Shown one piece after another: positions 10,811 to 23,800 of a DNA stretch of 64,000 bases. Source of the stretch: Xiphias gladius (Eukaryota; Chordata; Actinopteri; Istiophoriformes; Xiphiidae); contig NC_053411.1 of NCBI RefSeq assembly GCF_016859285.1, forward strand, positions 18,782,722-18,846,721, given 5' to 3'. Position numbers and translations under genes: made by a program. The notes beneath the pieces are model-generated. The model saw nothing but the letters and a program-made list of their open reading frames with translations, was not told where the DNA came from and made no database searches. How positions within the stretch are numbered: the first letter of the stretch is position 1; the number at the start of each line of letters is the position of its first letter.

Positions 10811-13800
10811 TCAGCAGAGTCCTTCGACTTTGACCTGCAGGACGTCACACAGCCCGGGACGCTTCTGAAGAACCTGAAGGAAAGAAGAAACGCAACATAA
10901 CACATTAAGCAGTATTAAACTGATACCAGTCTGAAGCATCAGCATCAGCATCAGTGCCGTTGCTATGGTTACCTGCAGATGAATTTACCTCGAGCAGTGG
11001 TTGAACTGTTGCTACAGCAGTGTCTGTCAATCAATATCAATACAGAATATTAAGTCACTATTTCTGTGAGCTAAAAATTCCCTAGTAGGGAAGAACTGTG
11101 TGCAATGCAAACACAGCATCTCATTTAAATGAATAAAATCTACAAAAATAAACAAAACTCTTCAACCCTGTCATGTCGAAATCCTTTTGAAAAACCACAG
11201 TGTGATGTGTTTACAGCCAGCTAGCTCGTATGGAGAGCCAAAGTGAAACCAGAACTTCCTGGTTTCTGAACCAGAAGTAAGAAAACCTCATTAAAAATCC
11301 AAAAGACATTTGTAACTAAACTAAACATTCACCCTCGGATCAGAGCCTCTCTCACCAGTATGATGTAATGCTCGCTTCGTGTGTTTATGCATCGACGATA
11401 GGTTGTTTTTTATATAAAATGATCTCACATCAGTTTATTCCCTATTTATGTTATTTGCAGCCTTTAACGAACACCATTTCCCATAAGCCCCAGGCGTTTG
11501 TGGGCTAAATGTAACGTCTTCACAAGAGGCGAATCCATGAGTTAGCTCATGTCTGTATTAACAGCAGGACAGAGAGGACTGAATAAACACAGATCAGGAC
11601 TAGAAGACAGCGTAGTTTCTTCATGGGAGCTCTAGCTTTTTCTGTGCCCACAACGAAATCGTCGTTTAGTTTAGTTCAAATCACAAAGGGTTCAGCTTGT
11701 TATCGTAGCTGCTGCAGTGGAGCTGATTTGTCTCAGGAGCACGCTTCAAGCTGGTGAGAGGTTGTATCGAGTCACTGAAGCTAGTGGAACAGAGGCTAGT
11801 CCAGACATTAAGTCCTGACTTCAGCTCTCTCTCGTCAGTTTCATTCATCGGTTCAAAACCCTCTTTTCTGACCGTTTTAACCTCCTAACATACACCCTCC
11901 CACCCGTGGGACTCTGGGCTTGGTAGTGCTACTTCAGGTGTGTTCTGGTCTGTACTGGACTGAGTCTTCGCACAATCTGGACTAATTCTATAGTGTTTGA
12001 AAGCTCTAAGTCTGCTGAGTCTGCTGATTCTATCTGTGCAAAAACATTTAGGATCCTCACTTCACTGCAGCTGCTGTCGACACAGAACTGGTTCAGACTT
12101 GTGGATCCAAAGTTTTTCCAAACTAAAGGTGCTACTACAGGCCTCACAGTATATTCCCTTTTTATAAAAAAAAGAAAATAGGCAAGGCACAAAAAAAAAC
12201 AACTTACATTTCTACCATGTTTGTGCCTCTGTAACTTTGGTTCAGTGTCTCTTCTACTCGTTCTGGTTTTTAGGTTGTAAAATTTAAAGAGTCGATTTTC
12301 AATGGAGACCAGTGTCACGACTGTGATCCAAAGGGCTTCAGAACAATAACAATTTTTATTTTGGGAACATAATATTCGCGCTTGCGCACAAAAACGGGGG
12401 TGTCTCGTAGCAGGTTAACCGCTAAGATAACTCGTGGGAGGCTACTACTGACCAGGGCATACTAATGTTACAGTTTGCTGCGTTGGTATGTCTCTGAGAG
12501 CGTTGGAGCTTGTTCTGCTAGATGGGTCTAATTGCTGGTCTCTGAGACTTTAGTGTTTTCGCTCTGCTTAATGACGCGGTGACGCTTCAGGTGATTGATT
12601 GTGTTTTTTCTGGTCTTTGTTGACACAGGTTGGAAGCTGACTTGACAATAGACATCACCAGTCTGTTTCATGTTGGACTTTGAGACGGTCTCGTGGACTG
12701 TGTGGCCAAACAGAGCTTTAAGTGTCATGACACAACTCCACCGACGTCTTGTTACCTTGTTTATCCACAACGGCTCTTAATTCTTTAAAGCTTTTGTCAC
12801 TGTTGAGATTCCACTTTCTGTGCAAACACAAAAACATTTTGTTGTTTCTACTGATACCAAACTATCATGTGAGGCGTTGAGCTGAACTCAACCAACCCTG
12901 CTCTGCATATTTTGATAAAGGGGGCTATCTGTTCCTAAAAGACTGCCATGTGACAACTGGAAGTGAATATAATCAATGTTACTTATCGACAGTCTATCAA
13001 AGTTTCTAATTTTCTTATCGAGAAAATGTTTCAACCGCGATCAGTGTTTATATCAGAGTAAAACACACACTCACCTTTAATGTGCTGAGAATTTCTCCAA
13101 ACAGGTGTTGAGCTTCCCGAGTGTCCGGCTCCTCAAAGTAATCTGACACTGAGACCTCAACCACGATAGACCTGATGTTATCACACACACCTGCTCACAC
13201 ACAGAGGACACTTTATTAATCATTTCCATGTCAGAGTGATGATAAGTAACTGTGTCCACAGGAAAAGTCAGCGTGTCTCACTGTGGAAGTGCAGGATGGC
13301 CTGACCGCTGACAGGTGTGTGTGTCAGGATCAGCGTCTGCAGACTCTTCAGTCCAGCTTTGCACAGCTCCGTCGCCACCTGCAGCCCGAGGTCGGTAATG
13401 CGCTCCAACTCCAGCACCTCCAGGTGAGCACAGGTACGCACTGCACACGAAACACAACACACACACAGGCAGGTAATAACTTTAAACATGTTTCTCCTGT
13501 CCAGTATCCTACACATCAATATGTTTTCTATGTTTATGAATAATCAAGTCACATCAGAAGGAAATTAAGTAAATTTACAATTGCAGCTACAGAAATGGCT
13601 AAAACAAAAAAGCAAAAAGAACAGGACTCGAAAAAACAGAGTTGCATTATGACAAATAAACATTCAATTTTCTGTTTCATAGGTTTAAGAAATGATTTCT
13701 AATGCATTTTTTAAAAACTCTTTTTGTCTGTTTGTAGGTGATTTTCTCCATTTCATACACTTTGTTCAATCAATTCCCCTGTGGAAGGTGCATTCTCACT

Positions 13801-16800
13801 GAGTCAGTGTCCAGTTTTGCCTTCTTCTATTTAAGACGTATGGATGTGTAAAATATTCAGGGGTTACTCCGACAGTATTGCAGTCTTAGGGTTCAGTTTC
13901 AGGGATAACCCCAGAACATTATTTATTAAAAGAAAGACTTCAGTCCAAAGGTTCATTGACTTGGGACACAACCAAAAAAACATGCAGGAAGTTTCTGCTG
14001 CAACGAGAGAAAGATTTGAGTTTTGGATTGAAAAATGATTTATTTTCTGCAACTGATTAATCACCTGATCATTTCAGCACTAATCTGTAACTTTTAACTG
14101 TTTGGACATTTGAATTTTTTCATTTTTTGGCCAGTTAAGCATCAAATCACTGACTTTTCAACACAGTCTCTCTCTTCACAGCAGCTCAGAGATGTATTAA
14201 ATAATAGACTTCTTGTTTTTGAATAATTTCCTTTAGATATTTTTGATATTTAGAAAAGAACTGATGACCATTATTGTGATTGTTAACTGTAATGTTACCA
14301 GTTAAAAATGAAACATACTTTTTATAATATTGAACACTAAGTTAAAAGTATTTATCCTCAAATAAACTGGAACTTTTCATGTGGAATATATTCCTAATTC
14401 TGTTCGGGCCTGGTAGCTTTCACAGAAATGAAAAGTAATCTGAATACAGTCAGGTGCTTAAGGGAATAAATATGAGTAGAAACATTTTCTCAAAAAACAT
14501 CAAAAAAGCATATAATTCATTTGTTGGCTGTCACTCACCAACAGCAACCAATTCCTGAGTCCCACAGCCGGCCCCACCCACACTGAGTGAAAGGAGGCGT
14601 GGCCAGCATCGACCAATCGTCTGCAGGCAGCGGTTTCCAAAGCGAGTTGGTTGTTGGCTGAAAGTGAGAAGGAAAGACACGAAGACAGAGATGGACGAGT
14701 AATAAAAACGGTCATTTGTTACGTCAAAATGTTAAGACAGCATTAAACTGAGAGGTGCTTCTGAGATTTTGTCCATTTTCATTTATACTCAGTTCATTAG
14801 GTACAACTAAAACTAATACAACAGTCCTGCAATAGATACTCCTTCATGAAGGTTCTAATGCAGTTTCAGAGCTGCTGATTCAGCTCTGTGATCATTTTGA
14901 AGGATGTAGCTTGTGCTGCTGTTGAGCTATGTTGTGTTATAGTATTGGTGTCTCTATTGTTTAGCCTGCCACTCCTGTAATTCGAGCCACCTGGAACTAT
15001 TGTACACTAACCAATTTTAGTCCCTGGTTTGCATTGGAAACGACAGGTAAGTGTATCTACACAGTGCTAGAGTGCACTGACCAGGGGTGAGCAGGCGCCA
15101 CCTGCAGGCTGCTGATGTTCCTGCAGCCGGCACCCAGGGCCCAGAGAACCTCCTGACCCAGCGGATCTGATGAACTCCTGCACGCACAGACAGGTGGTCA
15201 GTCAGGTAATCAGACAGGTTAACAGCCAGATAGGTGATGAGTCAGACAGGTGATCAGACAGACAGGTTAACAGCCAGATAGGTGATGAGTCAGACAGGTG
15301 ATGAGTCAGACAGGTGATCAGACAGACAGGTTAACAGCCAGATAGGTGATGAGTCAGACAGGTGATCAGACAGACAGGTTAACAGCCAGATAGGTGATGA
15401 GTCAGACAGGTAAACAGTCAGAAAGGTGATCAGACAGACAGGTTAACAGCCAGACAGGTGATGAGTCAGACAGGTGATGAGTCAGACAGGTGATCAGACA
15501 GACAGGTTAACAGCCAGATAGGTGATGAGTCAGACAGGTTAACAGTCAGACAGGTTAACAGCCAGATAGGTGATGAGTCAGACAGGTGATCAGCCAGACA
15601 GGTGATGAGTCAGACAGGTGATCAGACAGACAGGTGATCAGACAGACAGGTTAACAGCCAGACAGGTGATCAGACAGACAGGTTAACAGCCAGATAGGTG
15701 ATGAGTCAGACAGGTGATCAGACAGACAGGTGATCAGACAGACAGGTTAACAGCCAGATAGGTGATGAGTCAGACAGGTGATCAGACAGACAGGTTAACA
15801 GCCAGACAGACAGGTTAACAGCCAGATAGGTGATGAGTCAGACAGGTGATCAGACAGACAGGTTAACAGCCAGATAGGTGATGAGTCAGACAGGTGATCA
15901 GACAGACAGGTTAACAGCCAGACAGGTTAACAGCCAGATAGGTGATGAGTCAGACAGGTGATCAGACAGACAGGTTAACAGCCAGATAGGTGATGAGTCA
16001 GACAGGTGATCAGACAGACAGGTGATCAGACAGACAGGTTAACAGCCAGATAGGTGATGAGTCAGACAGGTTAACAGCCAGACAGGTGATCAGACAGACA
16101 GGTTAACAGCCAGACAGGTGATGAGTCAGACAGGTGATCAGACGGACAGGTTAACAGCCAGACAGGTTAACAGCCAGATAGGTGGTGAGTCAGACAGGTG
16201 ATCAGACAGACAGGTTAACAGCCAGACAGGTGATGGGTCAGACAGGTAAACAGCGTCACCTGTATGTGAGCGTCTGCAGGTTCCTGCAGTAGCAGCTAGC
16301 CAACCACAACGTCCTGTCAGTGAGGATGTGAGGACACTGAGATACAGACAGGTGGAGCAGACTGCCCCCCGCGGACCGCAGCAGGGCCTCCACCCCCGGC
16401 TCAACACTGCCTCTGACCGACAAAACATACACAACCAGGTCAACTACAATACCCACAATGCACCCAGAGAGCATATTTCTTCTCTTGTCACACCTCAGTA
16501 ACCTGTTCATTAATACTCTCAGGTACGTTTTTCTGTTAACTTATACAGTCCTCCTGCTATCTGGTCTGACCGAGTAGATGACAGCTGGACTCTCGCCGAA
16601 ATTAGATGCTGTTACCATGGCAACACGCAAATTTAAAAAAAGAGCAGCTTTTACATTTTCCCCAGTGTGCAGCGCTTTTGAGTGTTAATCCCAAAGAACT
16701 GTAAGTTTTTGTATGTTTGTGCTCACATGTATTGCTAGTTATGTGAGGACCAGTTTTAAACCGACCTTATGAGGACATTTCTGCATTGTAAGGCCATTTT

Positions 16801-19800
16801 CGCCGGTGCTCACGACTTCAATGGGCTGTTTGAAGGGTCCTCACAAGTGTGTGCATTACCTCGTGTTCCTGTGGTAATCCTCTCGCGGCTCATCGGCTCG
16901 TCTGCTTCGTGGCTTTAGGTTGTTAAGAACCACAGACTGAGTTTGAGTACACCACTGGGACAGAGTGGTCAGGAACTACACACAAAACAAACGCACCGTT
17001 GGAATAAGAGAAAAAAAATTAATAGATAAGCACAGCTTGGCTTAGAACCAAATGCTAATATGCAGATTTTAGCAGGTATAATATTTACCATGTTCACTAT
17101 CTAAGTTTAGCATATTAGCAAGCTAACATTTGTTAATTAGCACAAAATACAAAGTACTACTGAGGTTGATGGGACTGTCATTAGTTTTGCAGGTATTTGG
17201 TCATAAGCCGAAGTATTGGACAACATGAAATGTTGACCTGATGATGGCACTAGACGAAAAGTGGATCACCAAACTCATCAGGTTACATCATCTGGGCAAA
17301 GTGAATTTTTGTCTTTTAAAACAAAATTTCATGGAAATCCATCCAGTAGCTGTTGAGATATTTCAGCCTGGCCAACCACTGCCATTGTTCGAATCCAGCC
17401 ACTAGCAAGACTAAAAATATCAGTTTCAAACTCTGAACTTCAAAGGTTGATTATTTTGTTAATCTGGTAAATAAATAGTTTAAAATATTAGTTAGCTACA
17501 CTTGTCAGCTATTAACTGTGTCATATTGCTGACTGTTCCCTCTGCTTTAAGTTACAACCTAGGATCAGATTACAGTAGATGGATATACTCTAGATAGTTA
17601 AATAATTTGGGTTGCTCATGTAAGTATCTGTTGTTGTTTAAATAAAAAAACATAATATCTGTAGCGAAGATGATGACGTCCGTAACAGTGTGACGAGTTG
17701 ATGATGAAGATGAAGATGATGATGAACGCTCTTGTACCTCGGCCGACACTCTGGCGTTCTCCAGCCGGAGGCGTGTCCAAACCACCGGGTGCCTGGCAAC
17801 GAACTGCCAATCAGAGCACACCTCGGCCGCACGCAGCAACGAGTGCATGTCCAAATATGGGAAGACGCAGAAAAGCCCCGCCCTCAGCCTCAAGGTGTCC
17901 GCCCCCAGCCGTCTGTCGCCATGACGACGAGAGAGGGGGGAGCAGAGGGGGGAGGGGATGTCTGCGAGTTGGGGTAGAAAAAACGCTAAGTCTGCAACAA
18001 CCAGAGCAGAAAAGAAAAATTAAGGGCGGCAATAAAAGATAGAGATTTAGTTCACCTGATCCAGGTGTGCGTGTTCTGGCGAAGACGAGCCTCCTCATCT
18101 CAGCGCTGCTCCAGCCTTCCTCCTCTTCATCTTCCTCCTCATCCTCCTCTTCCTCAGTGCTGTGGTGAGAACAGTTTCTTTTGCTCCACGTTCTCCCCCA
18201 TCCTCCTTCCTCGACCCTGGAAAGACAGAAGAAGAAAGACAAAACATTACCATAAGAATGTTGAGTCGAGTTGAGTTGAGTTGAGTTGGCTGCTTATGAA
18301 GCTATTTCAGGCTTTTAATTTTTTGTGACATTCAGAAAATGTATCCATAGTTTCACAGTTGCTTCTTCTGTAAGGATTGTGTACCGGGGAAAAACACTTT
18401 TTGGGTCCTATGACCTGCAGTTCCCACTATGGCCACTATGCCAACATTTACCTCTGGTAAACACACTGTATTTATTACTTATCTTACATACCAGAATCTC
18501 TCTCTTCTCCCATCTCTCCCTCCTCTCTCTCGTCGAGTCCAGGGTGGAGGGTAGTGAGGGGGGTGGAGATGGACCGACCCCACCTCACAGCCCAACCCCC
18601 CCGAACCCAGAGACAAGGTCCTCATACGCCCGGTCAGACTGCTGGGAGGAGTCAAAGACAGAGGATACATTAGAAAGAAATCTCCAATGGGTTTGCTCAG
18701 AGGTCCTCAAAATTATGAGAAAGACAGTTAAACCTAATTATAAAAAAGGTCGTGCACTGGAAATTTTAGATACTTTTTAATCCAGCATAATGATATCTTA
18801 AAGTTTCAGATTTTATTACCGTACACACCCCTACAAATCCTAGAACTGAGGTGTATTAAGTTGTACGTGTCCAGGTACCTATAGTGATGGTGGCTGTAGA
18901 GCTGCTCTCCCAGTCTGCAGGAGCCCGAAACACTGTAACTCCTCTGGAAGAAGGAGGAGGAGGAGGACGACGAGAATGAGAGGAAAAGGAGAAGTTAGAG
19001 ATGACAGAGGAAGGAGGAGGAGTGGACAAAAGAGCAAGAAGTAGTAATGAAAGATGGAGTGAGTAGAGTTAGAGTTCACATCACTGCCAACCATTTTCCA
19101 AATCATATAATCAGTTTTTAGACTGATTTCCTACCTTACACAAACATGAAGCACAAACATTAAATGCTACTACACATACTAATGTTAGCACATTTTTTTG
19201 TTAAGTGGAAAAAAGGATGTTTGTGTCTTTGAGGTGCACAAATCAAAGTCATCAAATGCATACATTAAGTTTTTTACTGATCCGGCAGTGTGAATTTGTG
19301 CAATTTACAAATGTGAATTTAAATTGTTGTGCAGAAAATTCAGATTAGAGCTGGATGTTATAGCCAAAAAAATAAAATCTCAAGCCTGCAGACGATTCAT
19401 GATTTGAATTTATTTTCATAATTCCAGCACTCCCCCTCTTTTATTTATTATTCTAGCAAAAAATAATCAACTATTTTGATAATCAAATAACCGTTCCAAA
19501 CATTCGCTGGTTTTGGCTTCTCAAGTGTGATGATTTGCTACTTTTCTTTGTCATATCTGATTGTTAACTGAACATTTTTGGAGTTTTGGACTGTTGGTCG
19601 AGTAAAACAAGCTATTAAAATAGTGCTTTGGGAAATCATCGCAAGCATCATGGTAATGTATGTGTACAATTTCTTTCCACTTCTTAAAACCTTATTTACG
19701 TTTGTTAATCTGATAAAACATGTAAACAATATTTTCACCATTTTTTTCTCTACAATTAACATTTTAAAAAAGAACCTGCCTTCATCCTTCATTTGTTTTC

Positions 19801-20792
19801 TATTCAATACAAAAAATTCATTCTACACATTTTGTAAATTAATATTACAGATCTTTTAGTTTTTTCTCACCCGGTTACCAATGGTTCCCTGCATCTTTTC
19901 TGCAATGATGTCGTGGGTGCTGCCATCCAGACTGCGTCCTCCTCGGCCGGGTACAGGTGTGTATACCTGCGTGAATGTGTACGGGTCATCACATACGTCC
20001 GTGTGTGCGTATTTGTCGTTGTGGTGCGTGTAGTGGTTGTGATGTGTGCGTGAGCTGAGCTGCAGTAACTGTCTCTCTGCACGGTCGGCTCGTTCCAACA
20101 ACGTCTCGATAAACACCTGTAAACAAAACAAACACATTTGTTTTTTTACTGCCAAAAGGTGCTGAGGGTGTATTAATACTGTAGATAAATATGACACACT
20201 GACTCAGACAAATGTGTTTTCTCTGCAGGAAAGGATTCAGCAACAAAGAAATGACTAGAAACAAAAAGTAGTTTGTCATGGAAAGTGATTGTGTGGAGAT
20301 CAGATAGCGTTCACATTTAACTTCAATAAATCAGGTTCGGTTCACAATTCATGACAGCAAGTTCTCTACTGGAAGAAGACTTTTTTTTTTGGACTGAACT
20401 GCATCCAAAACATGAACCAAACTGTTTGTGCTTATAAACTGAGACTTTAACGTAGGTGAGCCAATTCGTCATAGTGACTAAATGCTAAAAGAAGCCTCTA
20501 AACCTAATTCCAACCAGTTAGCTAACTTGACACAGCAAAACATTTTAGTGTATTTCACTGCTTTAGACTGAGTTTCTTAGACTGAGACCTTCGAACGCCA
20601 AACAGACACATAAAGCAACAAACAGCAGTTTGTATCACTCTCAGTAATCAGAAAAATCAGTAAAACCAAATAGTCCCTTTCATAGAGGCAACAATAGAAG
20701 ATTTTTAGCGCCACCTGCAGTCTGCTTTTGGCCTCTGCTTCTTTTTTTGCCATCTCCCTCAGAAAATGCTCAATGTCCACCATCTCCCTGGA

Positions 20793-20837
<45 letters not shown>

Positions 20838-23800
20838 CAAAATGTATGCTAAAAAAATACAGATTTATAAAAATTACCTCAAAGTTAAATCAAAACCTCT
20901 TCAGTAGAAAACAGGTTTTCGAGCTCAAACAATTCGAATGACCGATTAGACGCTCGACGGAAAAACTATTTTTATAATCGATTTACTGATTTAGATATTT
21001 TTAAAAGGAAGAAAAGTGAAACCTCTACACATTCATTGGTCACATAAAACAAGACATTTCAAGGCGTCACCACATATATACACACACAATTCATACACTG
21101 AATGATAATAAAATAGTCAGCTGATTAATCGATAATGAAAATAATTAGTTGCAGCCCTAATAGGATTTTTTGCCAGGCTATGTATTCATTGTTACTGTCA
21201 AATATTGTTTTCATGTCCGTCCCCTAATAGAGATTTAGATGCAGATAACTATGTGTGTAATTATGTAAATGCCATATGAAAACACACACAGATACAAAAC
21301 AACATAAAAAGTGCAGAAAAATGAAGCCACACAGTGTCTGACCTTACAAATACGGGCACACACACCCTCAGGGCTGCTATGTCCCTCTGTCATCTTATAT
21401 TAATCATCACAACAAACCACAGCTGAGTGTATGTGTGTGTGTGTGTGTGTGTGTCCAGTGAGGCAGACTAAACACGACGTGTCCTCTGTCTGTGCGTCGT
21501 GTTGTGTTTCGCTGTTCAGTACATTATGAGCTGTGGGTCAGACACGCCGCACAATATGATCTATGTTAGCGTACAGGATATTAGAGTTTGCTGTTACTGT
21601 TCATTTAGCATTAGAAGAATAATTTATTTTACAGCAACAAGAACAGACAAGAGACTAGAAATATAAAGGGGCCCTTTGTATTTTAGCCATCAGATTAATA
21701 TGGCTGCACTAAATCTACTGCAGAATACAACAGCCTTGAAGCTGGTCTGAAAAGAACTAGCATTTTCATGCCCAAATCACAAAACCGTTACTTCACCTCA
21801 TCCAGGTTTTTGTACTATTACTGCACTACCACTGCTACTGCTGCTAGGCGTCATTGCCGCCTGTATTTGATTGTATTTAACTCTCTTAACTCTCTTTCAA
21901 CTATACGGATCGTATTCGAGGTCTGTGACCGCGCATTGCTATGGATTCAGTGAGTTACAGTGTGGGCTGCAACTTGAGCCCTGTTTTGTTTACATTGGAG
22001 TAAACTGTGACCATTACAAGCTGCCAAATTAGCTATTACCACTTCCTGTTTGCAGTGTAGCCGTGGATGACAACTATCACTGGATCACTGTGATACTGGA
22101 AAAAAAATTAAAAACCTGATGATTCTCGAGCAAGTTCTGGAGTTGCAAGGAGCGTCTTTGTTTCTATTACTTCTAATTGGATTTATGGATGTTTATTTGC
22201 AATGGACATCTAGGATAATGGTATCACCAGAAAGTGCGGGTCACACTGAATCCAGACAAATGCGTTTGATGTCTGTGTGTTCAGAGGTGACGGAGGTATG
22301 ACTCAGGGGAAGAGTGCAGTTTTTGATACAAATTGCGGTGCTGCTGCTGCTGCTGCTGCAGGTCGTGTTGGTGAGCAGTCGAATCAGGTAAACTACAATA
22401 ACTGACCTCCTGTTGTTTTTACAGCAGCTGCAGGCACCCGTCCCCTTTCACCTCACACTGTATCTCAGACTCACATGTCCCCCTTCACACGCCCCTTTAC
22501 AGCTTGAAAAAACCTCTGCTCTCAGAATTGTTGCCTGACGGTCACTGGGATGGAAATTTGACGATTTTGTCGCTTTTTGGAGAATCAGTCTTCCCGTTTT
22601 TTGAGCCATTCCTCGCGATCCTCCGCTGTGAGGCAAATAATGTGACTGAGCGACAGAGTGTTTACTGGGCACCAACCATGTTGATGTATGTTCCGCTTTA
22701 CCCAGGACTACAAAGGATACACAGCACACCTGCTATACATTTCTCTACTGTGGCTGATGGGACAGGCCATGTTGACCCATTGTGACATCTGGTTTTGATT
22801 AGGGCTTCAACTGAGTATCGTTTTCATTATCGATCGAGCTGCCGATCATTTTTTCGCTCGATCTTTTTGTTTGCAAAAGGCCAGAATACAGTGAAAAATG
22901 TCCATTGTAATTTCCCACAGACCAAGGTAACATCTTCAGCTGTCTTGTTTTATGTGACGATGAGTCCAAAATCCAAAAATATTCTGTTTACAATCATGTA
23001 GGACAAAGAATAGCATCAAACCTTGATATTTGAGACATTTTTGCTTATTAAAAAAAAACAAAAAATGATTAACTGATTATCCAAATAGTTGCAGATTAAT
23101 TTTTGTCGATTGACTAACCGATTAATCGACTAATTGATGCAGCTCTAGTTTTGATATGCCAACTTTGGAGAAAAAAAAAAGCATCTGGAAGCTTGAACTT
23201 TGCTTGTTTGGACGTTTTGCACCATAAAACAATCCGGACACGTTTCCAAGTCTGACCCAGTTGCTCATAGTGGAAAACTCACTGTGACAACTTTTTACTG
23301 TTCAGATAACAACCAGAACTAACTAAAAGTTAACACTGAGGTCTGAGCTGCAGACAGACAAATGGAAATAAACATTACAGATACTGACCGGTGTTGTTCA
23401 TTCAGCTCTTTCTCTTTTCCTTGCAGATCTTTCTTTATTCGCTCCATCATCTCCGTGGCAGCTGAGACCTGATGGGTGGAAATAAGACGCTCCAATAATC
23501 AATTTACAGAGTGTATGACATTTTTCCCCAAAGTACCAGTTTTATCATTTTTACACAAATGAGTGTCATTGGTGACATTGGTATCATTTTGGCATCACAG
23601 CTCCACCCACCTGTCTGGACAGGTACTCCGCCCTCTCCTCCACCTCCTGTTTCTCACTCCTCAGTCGTTCCCCCTTCCACCTCTCCCGCTCTAGCTCCGC
23701 CTCCCTCCTCTGTAGCTCCACCTTCAGTCGGCCCACGCGGCGGTTCACCCTCTCTTCCACCTCTGCGAACGTACGGGCAATTTTATGGTCCAGTCCCAGC

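Noticed and set aside
15181..16255. CRISPR-like regular repeats
   Set aside because: There are no unique spacers. The whole 48-bp unit repeats with variants, in a vertebrate intron, with no cas genes.
18325..18780. 151-codon plus-strand frame
   Set aside because: It overlaps an fbxo41 linker exon on the other strand, includes splice sites of that gene, and has no recognisable domain.
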